Source: Sphagnum compactum (lineage: Eukaryota > Bryophyta > Sphagnopsida > Sphagnales). Taken from it: DNA of 64,000 bases. Under the pieces are notes generated by a model. That model saw only the letters and a list, made by a program, of their open reading frames with translations. It made no database searches and was not told the origin of the DNA. Location: contig OZ234496.1 in the NCBI GenBank assembly GCA_965153455.1, forward strand, positions 4,969,207 through 5,033,206, read 5' to 3'. The stretch's first letter is position 1; each line of letters begins with the position of its first letter. The position numbers and the translations under genes were made by a program. Shown piece by piece: positions 48,561 through 59,689 of the stretch.

Positions 48561-50260
48561 GCAGCATTGGGTTGCTGTCCACAAGTTTGAATGCCATGGT
48601 CCCGAAACAGGCAGCCCTGGGAGCCTGGATACTGATAGTGGGACATTCTCTGAGGTGCATAGCCCTGGAATCTCAAGGAGTGAGAATCATAAGGTCTTCG
48701 GTGACTTCACAGACACCAGCAATGTGAATGAAGTAGGACCACCAGCACGGGTGTTGTTGAATCCTGATGGACCAACTCGGATGCAACAAAAGCTGCCATC
48801 TTGGACTGTGACCTCTAATGGGCAACAACTTGCAAAGGCAAAGAAGGTTTGTTGGGAGAAACTAACCTGGAAGCTCCTTTCCACTTTTGGTTTCGCCCTT
48901 TCCAACCCACAGACAGTATTGGGGTAGCCTCTATGGTTCTTAAGAAGAGAGTGTGGATTGCAGTTGAGCTGGGCGAATTAAGCAGACGGAAAAGCCTCCC
49001 AGAAGCATGTTAAATGCTGGATCATTATGTGGACCCTCTTGAATAAGGTAAAGAGGATTTCCATACTAGTTGTGACAGTCCCCCCCTTTTGCTGGATCCT
49101 TTGTTTCATTGGTGGTTGGTGTTGGTGTGGTATTGGTGGAATTCCTCAGCATTTCTTTGACACATGCATCTCTTTCTGCTGGATGAACATATTGGTATTC
49201 TCAGATAGATGTTCTTCTGTCCTCCAAATGCCATGGTTAGGTGAGGTTGTTTCCAATATAGATCTGCTAATTTACTGCTTTTCAATCCCATCTGAGCAGA
49301 AGATAGTAGGGAATCTGCCACCTCACGGACCCTAGGTTATGCCAAGAAGGATGATACAGATAATTAGTTTCCTTGCAAAGTTTTGGTTGGAATTGAATGT
49401 TGTAAATGGGCCTGGGGTCTATTGTCTTCCAGTCACTTCCCACTGAACAATCCAGTCCAGTTGGTCAATTCACATGAGAAAGAGGGTTTTCTTCAAGAAA
49501 CAGAAAGGGCCAGTTGTGGGAGTATATACTGTCTAGGATTTCTAGAGTTTCTAAATGTCTAACCTGAGAGCTGGAAAGATGGGATGTGCTGAGCACATAT
49601 GAATTGTATGTGTGATTTCAGGTTTTCTATGGACTTGATGCAAATGATTTGCGTGGACAAGGTTGTTGAGGAAAAGTCTCTTGATGATTCCATTCAAGAG
49701 ACAACACTTATTCACCACTATTTTGGTGGGTGTCTGCAATCACAGGTATTAGTCTCAGGGCTAGAGTGAAGATATCTTTCCAATGCAGAAACTGCTGTAC
49801 TCTGGTTGACCTACTCACTCCATACATATGTCCATCTGGTGTGTCATGGATTTCTTTAGTCTGGATCTGCTTGGTCTTGCTGTTTGATCAGACATTCATA
49901 TTGTTCTAGAACTAGTTAATCCTATTTAAACCTTGGAGAGGAAGAGGGTTAATGTGGGTGCTATTCTGATGTTCTTCTGTCAGGTGAAGTGTATACAGTG
50001 CCTGCATGAATCTAATCCATATGAACCCATGATGGATCTTCTTGTGGATATCCAAGGCAATGTTAAGTCCGTGGAGGATGCTCTTGCTCAATTCACAGAT
50101 ACTGAACTGTTGGATGGTGCCAACAAGTACAAGTGTGACCAGTATGTGCTGCTCATGTGCTCTGGAAATATTGGTGGTTGCTTTCATGTCCATCTCCAAA
50201 GCCAGGAAATTGAATAGTTTTATGCTCCTGGAGACAAGTTGTTAGACGAAGTATATTTTT

Positions 50261-50389
50261 GTTCTGGAGTTGTCTAATTCTTGTGTGCAATGTAGGGAAG
50301 TACACTTGGATCCAGGATTGTACAAAGTTGGTAAAGGTGGATTGCAAATGGCTCATCCAGATGGTGTAACATGTAGTTCTAGGCTAGCA
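50261..50389 (+). other. 3' edge of the A/B shared segment
   Basis: Contains the same unrecognised frame (EVHLDPGLYKVGKGGLQMAH) as copy A. A/B homology ends at about 50380; B/C homology starts at about 50390. Confidence 0.45.
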
Positions 50390-51039
50390 GGTGCCCTGGA
50401 GAAAATGGGTGAAGTACCAGGGCCCAGGGCTGAAGGATGTGCAAGGCAAGCTGCTTGCCCTTTGAAACTGACCTCCTTCCTCTGACAGATTCTAATTATG
50501 GTATTAGTTCTGGATAATCACTCCTTCACACCCACTAGTACATTGCAACACTTGAGGTTCTGTATTGTAGTGGGGGACAGTTCAGTACCATGCACATTAA
50601 TGAAGTTGGTGAAGTGGGAGGGAAGTGCATGTGGTTTACCAGCACTTGGAAATTAGTGAATTTGGAGTTTGGGTGAAGGAAAAAAAAACCCCAGGTTGAT
50701 TGTTTTGCTCATTCTATTCCGGTACATGTGCAACAGGTCTGCAAAAACATAATTTTTAAAAAACAAACGAAAAAGTTAGGAAAAGCATGAGCCGATAAAG
50801 TCACCTTGCCTTCACCCTCATTTTGGGCCTCCTTTCACCCCCATACCCCTCTTTCAACCTCAAATCAGCGGTATACGCAAAGTAATGAAATTGTATTAAA
50901 TCTGGGTATGAAATGTTAGAAACTTAGCATTGAATGCACAGGGTTTGAGAATAGTTATAGTGGTGGTACATGTAGGAGCAATGGAAAAATTTCTACCAAC
51001 ACTAGAGGCCCTCAGGAGAAAAGAAAGAGGGGTGAATAT

Positions 51040-51578
51040 CAGTGTTTTCTGTTTGTTCCTTTTCGAGAGAACCTCTTGGCCCGTTTGAACATTTTAAAAT
51101 TTCTGTGACGGTTCTCCTGGTATGGGTTTGAGCCAGATTCTTTCAAAATTTGAACCCTTCAAATCGAATTTTATGACTTTTTTTCAAATTCAAGAATCTC
51201 TGGACCTGATTTTTGAACCAGATCCGATCCATGTACACACTACACCTTCCCCAATGCTAAAGATTATGTGAGTACAAATTTTTACAACAAATTAAAATAG
51301 GGGTCTACGTAAATATGTATTGAACAACTCATTAAAGTTAATATTTAATTGTAACACTCAGTCTATTTGTGGACCTTGGAAAAAATTAAAGTTTTTCACA
51401 TATATATTCTTACCCTGTTTTCAAACATATTTTTTCACGAGTCTGGTTCTGGATCTAGCAAAACATTTTTTCCTGAGTCCTGATTCGAACAAGTTGATGT
51501 CAACTCAGGCCAGGTTACAAAAACCTGACCCTGAACCACCCATTTTTACCCTTCAAACTGGATACCCTCACAACACTT
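51040..51578 (+). mobile_element. hAT-like non-autonomous element, only in block B
   Basis: The left end CAGTGTTTTC and right end (other strand) AAGTGTTGTG form a short hAT-type inverted repeat. Flanking octamers GTGAATAT (51032-51039) and GTGAATAC (51579-51586) are the target duplication. Block C (about 33452-33470) lacks the element. At 539 bp it matches the 544 bp of the element at 14083, and it shares the GGTTC-rich interior. No transposase. Confidence 0.7.
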
Positions 51579-53250
51579 GTGAATACAGGATGATGTCAGA
51601 TGACCACAAAAATTGATGGTTTTCTGAGTTTCACCCCCTTAATGGTAATGTAATTTTTTTGCAGGTTTCTTTTTAAGCTCACCCCCTTTATAACCAAACT
51701 TGGGCTTCTGGTGCTGTGTTCCTTACTGTGTCCATACCTTTCATGCATTCTGTAATGTCCAAGTTCCACACCCCATGTTACCAGTGCTTCTTTAAGGAGA
51801 TGACTTATGCAGCCTAGTCACTATTCACTCATAAAAAGATGTAGAAAAATGGCAATCATCCCTATAAAGATTTCACTTAAGTCTTTCGTTACAAGCAAGA
51901 TATGAAGTATAAAATCCTCTAATCATCCTTCTAAAATTCTCTGTGCACACTCAAAACTAACCATAGAAATCTAGCAATTTCAGAAAAAGTATAATTCCAA
52001 AAACTTAAACCCAATTTCAATATATTAAATTTTGATGCGACTGCCTTAATTTTGATGATTTTAAAAAATAATTAGTATTTTTCAACATGAAAGACCTTAC
52101 TATGTGGGTATGGGAATTAATAGGCACTGGGGATGCCTTTCAAGTTCAAGTTTTCTTTTAATCTTTTGATTGAGCCATTATGATTGGCCCAACCCAAAAG
52201 AGAAAACCCCTCACATTTTGAAAGTCGCCCAATATAAAAATTTCTATCCTAGATGGGTTGTAGATTTTTTTTCAAAATCTTATTTTGTATTGATAACTTT
52301 TATGAATGTAATATCTAAATGTGGCAACTTTTAACAATTTCCCCTGGAAATATGGACAAATTTGCAAAAAAATCTCAAAAAGACCTATATAGCATTTGCC
52401 TTTGATTATATTTTTTATTACCACAATGCAAAATTCACCCAAAACAAACCATTGACCATGACCCTCCCAAACTCTCAAGTACCCAACTCCACTTTTGGTA
52501 CCACCAAAAACCCCTCCATGAGACAGGGTACACATTTGTCATTTCACAATTTTTGAACCATCAGAGCAAAAGTTATTGAATTTAAAGTTATTTTTGTCTT
52601 TATAAATTTTTAAAATTTTAACAATGAGTTTTTCACAAATTAACTTAGCAAAGTTCTATATGAACTTTGGAGTTAAGCCCCTGATAGTATTAAGTCAGAA
52701 GGTTTTAAGTTGTAACGATATAAATAGGTCGATTACAAATTATCTGAGTTCGGTTTCTGTTGCACATAAATTTTAGGCAGATGGATAGAGAGCAGGCCCT
52801 CCTCCTTTGCTGAACTCATTTTATAAATTGTTGTTTCATGTTGACAGGAACTTTGTAAAAATGTGTTGGTGTGTGTTTTAAGGGTACTTGTCAGAAGCCC
52901 TAAAGTAACCATTGAACATCACTACCTGTGCAGCAGCCAGGATGTGGCCCCTGTTGTTTATCGTGGATTTTAGTGAAAATTTGTGGTAAACTGACAGCTC
53001 CAGGGATGGGCAATGCTTGCTCTGTAGCCTTGTGTAGTTCCTTTCTTTGACTAATGTTAACTAATATTTCAGTTACGGGCAGTCATTCATTGGCAAACAT
53101 GAATGTATTACATCAATCCATCTGATCTCATGGATTGTATCAGAAGCAATGCAGCTCTCAGTTATGTACGATGCAAATTGAGGAAGTTGGGGAAGTGTGA
53201 GAGGCAACTACAAGTGGTTTACAAGTACCTGGACATGAGCCAGTTTGGAG

Positions 53251-53499
53251 CAGGCTTTTTTTTTCTGGGGCAAAAAACCACCAAAAGGCGACACTGCCCA
53301 AATTTTCTGCTGAAAATCCTCCTTTTTCTTAAAATCAATTGGTCAGATTGTGCGCCTTTTTAAGGAGTGAGTTGTCACAAGTATGACTAGTGGCTACATT
53401 TTTAATGCTCCTAGAGAAAAGTATCAATAGTTAAGCGAATTATGACTGAATCTGTGATGCATATACTGTAACACTTAACAAATGAAAAAAAAAAAGACT
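53251..53499 (+). mobile_element. MITE with 9-bp TSD, only in block B
   Basis: The nonamer AGTTTGGAG flanks the insertion on both sides (53242-53250 and 53500-53508) and occurs once at the matching site in block C (about 35018). The ends read CAGGCTTTTTTTTT and, reverse-complemented, AGTCTTTTTTTTTTT. A 9-bp duplication fits Mutator-like elements; a poly(A)-tailed SINE is the alternative. Confidence 0.7.
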
Positions 53500-53742
53500 A
53501 GTTTGGAGTGCTGTACGAAAACCCACATGCTTGTCAGTGTCCAGGGGTTGCAAGTTCTGGACCAATTAATGCTCAAATCTCTCAAAGTCCATGATCGGTA
53601 GGATCCTCACAAGCCTTCTGTTTTTTGGGCCATTTTGATGATGGAGTACTAGTGGCCACTATCCTAAAAAGTATGTAGCATCCATGGAAATAATACAAAA
53701 CCCGGCAGCAAAACCTGACTTCAAACTAGGAACCTGTTGACC

Positions 53743-54754
53743 TATGGTCTCATGGTGTTTTCTTCCACCTTTGTATTTTCTTGACTCATGATTTTTTTTT
53801 GATGTGGCTGCGAGTGCTGCCTTCCCCATGGGGCTTCCCCTCATGAAGTTGAAGTACTAGTGTAGGTGTTGATTCACCCTGATTCCTAAAGCTATGCATT
53901 CACTTACCTGAGCAAGGTCTAATGTTAGAAGCTACAGGTAACCTAAGAAATGTTAAATGTTCACTTTTAGGCCCCCATCTCATCTGAGGATACGGTATGT
54001 TTATGTCAGGTTCGGCACCCCAAGTATTAAAACAATTGTTTTTTGAGGTGTCAAAGCATTTTGACCCCTCACCTTTTCTCTTGCAAGTTTTCTGCACAGG
54101 GAGAATAAAAAAATTGAGCAATTTGAAAACATAAATGTAGATAAGTTAGTAAAGAGACGAGGTTTTGAGGCAAAGCACGAAGGAGAGAACAAATAGGTAA
54201 GCAAAGACCCTCGTGGTATTTAAAAACCTTTCCTAGGACTTTCAATCCAATCACCCAAGCTAGAAATACTGGGGGAATTTTCCACTTCTTGAGGAAGTGA
54301 CTATCTACCTTTAAGCTTGCTTGGGGTTATTCCAGCTCTCTGGAAAATATAGAAATTTCCTCATTTCTTGAGGTGGGTAGACAGCAGGATTTTCAACACT
54401 TACAGTACCTTCCACTAGTTGATAAATACCTCAAATCATGGGAGGACCTAAAGATAGACACTCCTCATTCGAAGATTGTTGCTTCCTTTTATTAGGATAA
54501 TAAAACAGGTATGAGGACATGAAACACTTTTGTGTTGTAATAGTAGGTAAGGAGTCAAAACAGCCCTTCCTTACCAGTGTATAAACTATAAACCACCTAC
54601 TTGCCTAGTAGTTATCTGTTTTGTTACCTATGTACCTAAATATTAGACCTATTTCCTAGAGAATTGGTCACCAAGGTGAAACCAAATATTAACTCAGTAA
54701 TATCAGGCATCTAGTGGATGGTGGGCTGGTGGGTGTTGGTTCACCATGGTCGTA
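53743..54754 (+). repeat. Duplicated block D, leader fragments
   Basis: Bases 53750-54540 match the leader (12560-13480; 37950-39010). At about 54545 the sequence jumps to a stretch matching 15505-15690 and 42176-42365 (CTATTTCCTAGAGAATTGGT, AATATCAGGCATC.AGTGGATGGTG). The hAT-like element, tandem-repeat region, Roco gene and protease are absent. Confidence 0.65.
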
Positions 54755-55045
54755 TATTGGCATCTTGCACCATAGTGTCCTTGGTGAAAAAGAGGGTGCA
54801 CTCCTTAATGTGTGCCAGACATGGCATCTTGCACCATAGTGTCCTTGGTGAAAAAGAGGGTTCACTCCTTAATGTGTGCCAGACAAAATAGGGATAAAGA
54901 AGGTGAAAACCGGCATCTTGTAGGTCGTCTCGACGGGAAAGAGGGTGCAACTCTTCAATTTATATCAGGAGAGAGAGGGACAAAGAAGGTGTACACCAGC
55001 GCATCTTGCGCTGTGGTTTGGTGATTAAGAAGGTGCACTCTCCAT
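54755..55045 (+). repeat. Tandem repeat (GAAAAAGAGGGTGCACTCCTT unit), about four copies
   Basis: Units begin near 54760, 54824, 54912 and 55000, each with GCATCTTG, a GGTGAAAAAGAGGGTGCACTC-like block and a CAGACA..GA.AAAGAAGGTG tail. Expanded relative to blocks A and B. Confidence 0.7.
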
Positions 55046-55550
55046 CTACCAGCCAAGCCAGGGCCTGTGTCAGGCACGAATAACTTGATCACAAGAGTAG
55101 CATATGTGGGGCCACTGCAAGTGGAGGAATTTGAATATTAAAAACTCACATACAGGAAAAGCCTATACTTAAGTAATCGTAAGGGGTTGCCATAAAGTTT
55201 GCTACTAGTATTTCACATGAATTTGTGTTTTGAAAGACGGGGTGAGTTAGACCTGGAGGTATTTTGTTAGGAGTTGTTACAATTCTTTCACATTTATTCC
55301 AAATATTCCAACTCGAATTTGATCTGGCAGCACCTCTAGCTGCTGCAGCTATAGAGTCTACAGTTGCATTTCATAGTCCGCAACCAAAGATTGAGCTAAA
55401 TGAAAGCTAGCTGTCTCATTTAATCAGACCTTTTTCATTACGCAATAGCAACATTTGGTGAATCTCGAACTATGCAACCGGGCCTGTTCCACCCAGGAAC
55501 GTGGTGAGCCCGCTACGGCAAGCAGCTCTTTGGTGGTTAGGGGTTCTTGC
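55046..55550. other. Spacer, nothing recognised
   Basis: No gene, RNA gene or clear repeat seen. Confidence 0.4.
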
Positions 55551-56126
55551 CAGTGTTGGCAGGTTCTCCAATTTTAAAGGTTAAAATGAAAGGTTCAAGT
55601 TCTTTTGACCCAGACCTGAACCCTGTCCTTTCTAGATGGAACTGGGACTAGGAGCAGATACTGGGATTAACTTTTGCAATAACTACAATCGAATCTACAC
55701 CCTTGAATAATTTTTTTTCCAAATAGGGAAAGTTCTTTGAGTAAGAGAGTTAATTTTTTTTAAAAGTTAGAAGTAGGTTGAATTTTTTAATTTTGTAGGT
55801 AGGCAATCCAATCTAATTTGCTATAAAACTAATTGATACCTTCCCAAATCCAAGTTTTAGTTTTTCGTAGAATTCAATACCTATACAATTTCTAGCCTTG
55901 GATAATGTGTACATGGAATCAGACATTGTTTTTTAATTGGGGCCGGTCCTCCCTGATTTTGAAAAATAGTGCCAAAACTAGAATTGCAAGTTTTGAAATT
56001 CAGAGAACTAGGTGCAAACCTAGACCTGAAGAAAGTTTGAACTGAAGAAATAGGAAGAAATTTCTAAGTACATGGCTCAAAGGTTCTTTTAAAACAAAGA
56101 CTTGAACAAAACTAGTTCTTCCCAAG
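55551..56126 (+). mobile_element. hAT-like non-autonomous element
   Basis: The left end CAGTGTTGGCAGGTTCT and right end (other strand) CTTGGGAAGAACTAGTTC are loosely inverted. Flanking octamers GTTCTTGC (55543-55550) and GTTTTTGC (56127-56134) differ by one base. Length (576 bp) and GAACC/GGTTC-rich interior agree with the elements at 14083 and 51040. Confidence 0.5.
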
Positions 56127-56134
56127 GTTTTTGC

Positions 56135-57789
56135 TTTTGGTGAGCATTCAAAAGAAAACTTAACCAAATTTGACTACATGTCATAGAGCAAAGTGGATTT
56201 TTTTGGAAACCCACTATATTTTTGCTACATTTTAGAAGCATAGTGTACATATGACAAATTCAACTTTTTTTCTCCTCAAAATATTTTCACTTGGTGCCAT
56301 TTTTCCCCCAAACAAACCTCTCGAGATATGCAACCCTTTCTTTTTGGTTGCCAAGTGGTTTGCCCCTTGAAAAAATTAGTAATCCTTATATTGCCTCTTC
56401 CAAAGCATAAAAAAACCCAAGTGAAATTCTTGTAACCGATGTGGAGGACACCATATCCAATGAATTATTATTTTTCAATTTTGCAAGGTGTTTCAAAATA
56501 GGGAGTACTCACTTTGACATTTGTCAAAATGTCCCTCATTTTTTCTCTTAAAAAATGATACCTAGAAAGTTCGTACCAAATATCATGAAGTATTTCAAAG
56601 CTTTTTACTAATTATAAAGTAGCATTATAACAAGAGCTCCCATGACCCCTTCCTCATGTACTACTAAAACTACACAAATTTTTTGAAACTCCAACAACAA
56701 CTAACATCAATTGGAAGTTTGGATTTTACATAAGTTGATTAGAACATTTTTTTGTCAAAGAAAATTGAATAAAACAAACAAGAATTTGCAAAGAAAGAAT
56801 TGTGAGTTGTCACTATGGATTCTCAATTCATTTTTTGAATATTTCATGATTTTGTATTGTAAATGTTGTTGGTTTGAATTTTCCATAAGTGGTAAAACCA
56901 TTACATGATAAGGTGTTTGTTTTCAAATGCGAATGAAAAAGAATTGACAAGAGTTTACCATATAATTAAGTTGTTACGATAAATTTATGTATATAATATA
57001 TATGTACACTTAAGAAACAACCAAAGAATTATAATGTTTTGTGTTTGCTTCCCCCTATTCTTCTCATGCTTTGAAGTTTGGGGTATTGATCACGTGATTC
57101 AACTCCGATTGAATTGGATTATTACTACTTCACAATTTCACACTTTTGAAAGATGTTTTTGATGTTTCCATGTTCTTGAATGATACACCCAAATTCAAAC
57201 TCAATGGGATGGAGTAGTAGTTTAATTGCCAAAAAATGAAATTATTGTTGACCATCAAGGATGAAACTAGTGCAATTTGATTGTCACTGAAACTTTCACA
57301 CTTTAAGAAATGGTTGCATGTTAGATGTTCTCGTTTATAATTGATTGGTTCTTTAATGTGGGTAACACAACCATGATTTCCCAATACTGAAGTTTAATGA
57401 ATCAACAACAACTATTTGCAAATTGATTTAACCATACATGAATATATATTACAAATTGGGTACAACAAACTAATTGTGGAGACCAACATGGGAAGACACC
57501 ACAAAAGTTCCATATAGAATATATTGTGTTGTGTCAAGCACATTGTTCGACTCTTCAAAACACAAGCAACATTCCTTACAATGCATTATTTCACATTATA
57601 AGGAACGAAATTGGGACACCATGCCCATTGTATTGGGCTCAAAACCAATGAAGAGTTTTGATGAAACGAATGTTCAAGTAATGGTTTTTCTATTGTACAA
57701 ACAACTAGCATTGTGTTTGTGGAACTTTGCCAAATATAATGTCAACAAGCCAACAATTTCTAGAATATGGCCTATGAAAATAAATGTGG
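56135..57789. other. AT-rich intergenic DNA
   Basis: A 126-codon frame at 57474-57854 begins at a TTG, has no recognisable domain and runs into the dispersed repeat. I do not support it as a gene. Nothing else is seen. Confidence 0.45.
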
Positions 57790-58590
57790 CAGTTGAATGC
57801 AGTCGTAATCAAAGGAGCCAAAAACCATGTTGGACGACCGCCAAAATTATTTGAAAATTGTAATTATGTTAGATATGATTTGTGGTGCCATTTTAATCCA
57901 TGGTAATTATTGAAAGTTGTGTTAAATGAGTAATATAAATGTTAAGGAATTCTGAAAAAAGGTGAAATAATAATAATATGGGTTTTGTTTTAATAAAGGA
58001 CCTTTGAACTTGAAAAATAGTTTTATCAAAAGCAATCAACTTTGTAAATTACTAAGTTAAGGTCTCTCTTAGTAATGCAATTTTGACAAGTAAAAGTTTG
58101 AGATGATGTTAATTGATTATCCACACTCAAAAAGCATTCACAATTTGAAATTTGTGGAATTTTAAAATTTTAAAAGTTAAAAATATATTTAACAGAATTT
58201 AAAGATTTAAAGAATCCTTTACCGCATGTCAATGGGGGTGTAATGTGCATGACATGTAAAGCAAAGTTGTATTTTTATACAACAAAACATATCATGAAAT
58301 AATTACCATATTTTCATGCAATTTGAAAGTAAGATAATTTTTCAAAATGAAACACAAAATTTGGTAGAATATGTACATTTAAGAAAAAAAATTAGTTATT
58401 CATCAAAAGTTAAAACAAAAAGTGTGATGTATTGAAGAAATTATATGTATTTCTAATAACATATTGCAAAAGGTTTCATCCACAAAATCCTTTATATGAA
58501 AAAATAAAATGACCAAAAAAAGGACTACAATCCTTGAGTCCTTTGTCATCGTTGGTTCAGTTGATTCTGATCACACCCATTCATTGAGGA
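57790..58590 (+). repeat. Dispersed repeat, copy 2 (pairs with 1690-2510)
   Basis: Same orientation and order of conserved words as 1690-2510, ending at TCGTTGGTTCAGTTGATT. This copy lacks the hairpin that borders copy 1. Confidence 0.65.
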
Positions 58591-58786
58591 AAAGGTGAAT
58601 GTTCTAACACAAGTTTAATTTCACTATGTTTTGTCACTTAACATTCCATCAACAAAGCAAGGACAAGGTGCAAATGGATCATGCATTGATTATGTGGAAC
58701 ATCATCTTGGAGGGGAACATACACAAATTAAAATGGAGATGTAATTCATCTAATAAGGATACTTGGACTTGTCTTGCATTTGCATT

Positions 58787-58939
58787 CACTACAACAAAAG
58801 GTGTCCTTGTACGCCAAGTGGTTTCACTGGATGTTGAGTGAATTCACTAGTGTAATGAATGGGGACCAATGAAAAAGCAGTGAATTCACTCGTCCATTGG
58901 ACGAAGAGTACTGAATTGGACCCATATTTTGTAATAGTG
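58787..58939 (+). mobile_element. 153-bp CACTA-type MITE with 3-bp TSD
   Basis: Starts CACTACAACAAAAGG and ends TTTTGTAATAGTG (reverse complement CACTATTACAAAA). The triplet ATT flanks both ends (58784-58786 and 58940-58942). The interior contains two inverted copies of a GTGAATTCACT palindrome and GTCCATTGGAC. Confidence 0.8.
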
Positions 58940-59299
58940 ATTGCACATGAATGTGTTTATTGTAAGGTATGAAAACATGTCTAGAATTGGCCATGGAATA
59001 GTGTCCCAAATTTAAAATGTAAGGTCAATGACAGAAGGTGCAATGTATAGTGTCTCCATTGGACAATTGTCGTGATGTGTAGTGTTGTGACGTACGGTGT
59101 CATAAAGGTGTAAATCCATAGTAAACTCTACTGAACAAAAAGACTAAAACTAGTCAAAGATAGAAATTAATCAACTAAAAAGAGATGCATGCACATATAT
59201 ATACAATGCACAAGAAGAGGCTGAAATGAAATTCTCATGTATCCCCCCTAAACCTAAGCCGGGAAAAGTGTGGCATGGTCTAAGTAGAAATCAAGGTGC

Positions 59300-59602
59300 T
59301 CCAAGAGAACATGATGAATAGTACCAACTGTTGATGGGACCTTGAACGAGCTTCGGTTTGAGGCAAAATAGATGGTATCCACCATTACAATTATCGCAAA
59401 ACATCATCTGATTAGCATCGTCTGTCCTTTGACATACCTGACATGGATACTCAAATGGAGGAATCCAAGTTGATGGGATGATGGTAGGATCTAAGTTCGG
59501 CAAGTGGCAGGGCGCACAGTTTTTGGAGTGATCCCGAATTGTGCGTCTGTCAGTTCCTTGCAACTCCAACACACCTAAAGGCCTGATCGCCTTAGTCCTC
59601 AA
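59300..59602 (-). pseudogene. PHD finger downstream of gypsy integrase
   Basis: The frame opens with the end of the integrase (GVLELQGTDRRTIRDHSKNC, then CHLPNLDP). After about 15 residues comes a PHD pattern: CQVC, FCDNC, YHLFC, W-Y-Y-S-S-C (59308-59443). The spacing C-x2-C-x11-C-x2-C-x4-H-x2-C-x14-C... fits C4HC3, but the Cys expected two residues after the Trp is Tyr, so one zinc ligand is lost. PHD fingers bind histone H3 tails; in a retrotransposon one could guide integration to chromatin, as chromodomains do in chromoviruses. That role is inference. Confidence 0.7.
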
Positions 59603-59689
59603 GATAGTGGGACCGGAATAAGTGCATAGAGTATCATTCGGTTGTCATTGGAGATACACAAAGTCACCAACATCAAATTGTCTCACCTT

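Larger units (their letters stand above)
47672..50260 (+). pseudogene. MYND-type ubiquitin-specific protease (UBP15-19 type), copy B, decayed
   Basis: More of the locus survives here than in copy A. A charged coiled-coil frame (47672-48007, listed separately) comes first. At about 48155-48226 VCGKSKKIRCKQCKWVHY is the first half of a MYND finger, with its first Cys changed to Ser, ending at a GT donor. After an AG at about 48543, TECQMQHWVAVHKFEC completes the finger. The exon 49622-49745 (FSMDLMQMICVDK..IQETTLIHHYFGGCLQSQ) and exon 49984-50141 (VKCIQCLHESNPYEPMMDLL..ALAQFTDTELLDGANKYKCD) belong to the UBP catalytic domain and have clean splice borders. The Cys and His boxes were not found, and stops occur between and after pieces, for example in the coiled coil at 48005. 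The second exon keeps LDGANKYKCD, broken in copy A, so the copies decayed independently. Confidence 0.75.
50390..53742 (+). repeat. Right segment of duplicated block B (homologous to block C)
   Basis: Aligns with 32309-35262. Differences are two small transposon insertions here (51040-51578 and 53251-53499) and the missing MITE of block C. No intact gene is seen; the frame at 53103 is the counterpart of 34880-35113. Confidence 0.7.

Noticed and set aside
57474-57854. 126-codon frame on the plus strand
   Set aside because: It starts at TTG, has no domain, lies in AT-rich repeat-bearing DNA and runs into the dispersed repeat, whose other copy does not keep the frame.
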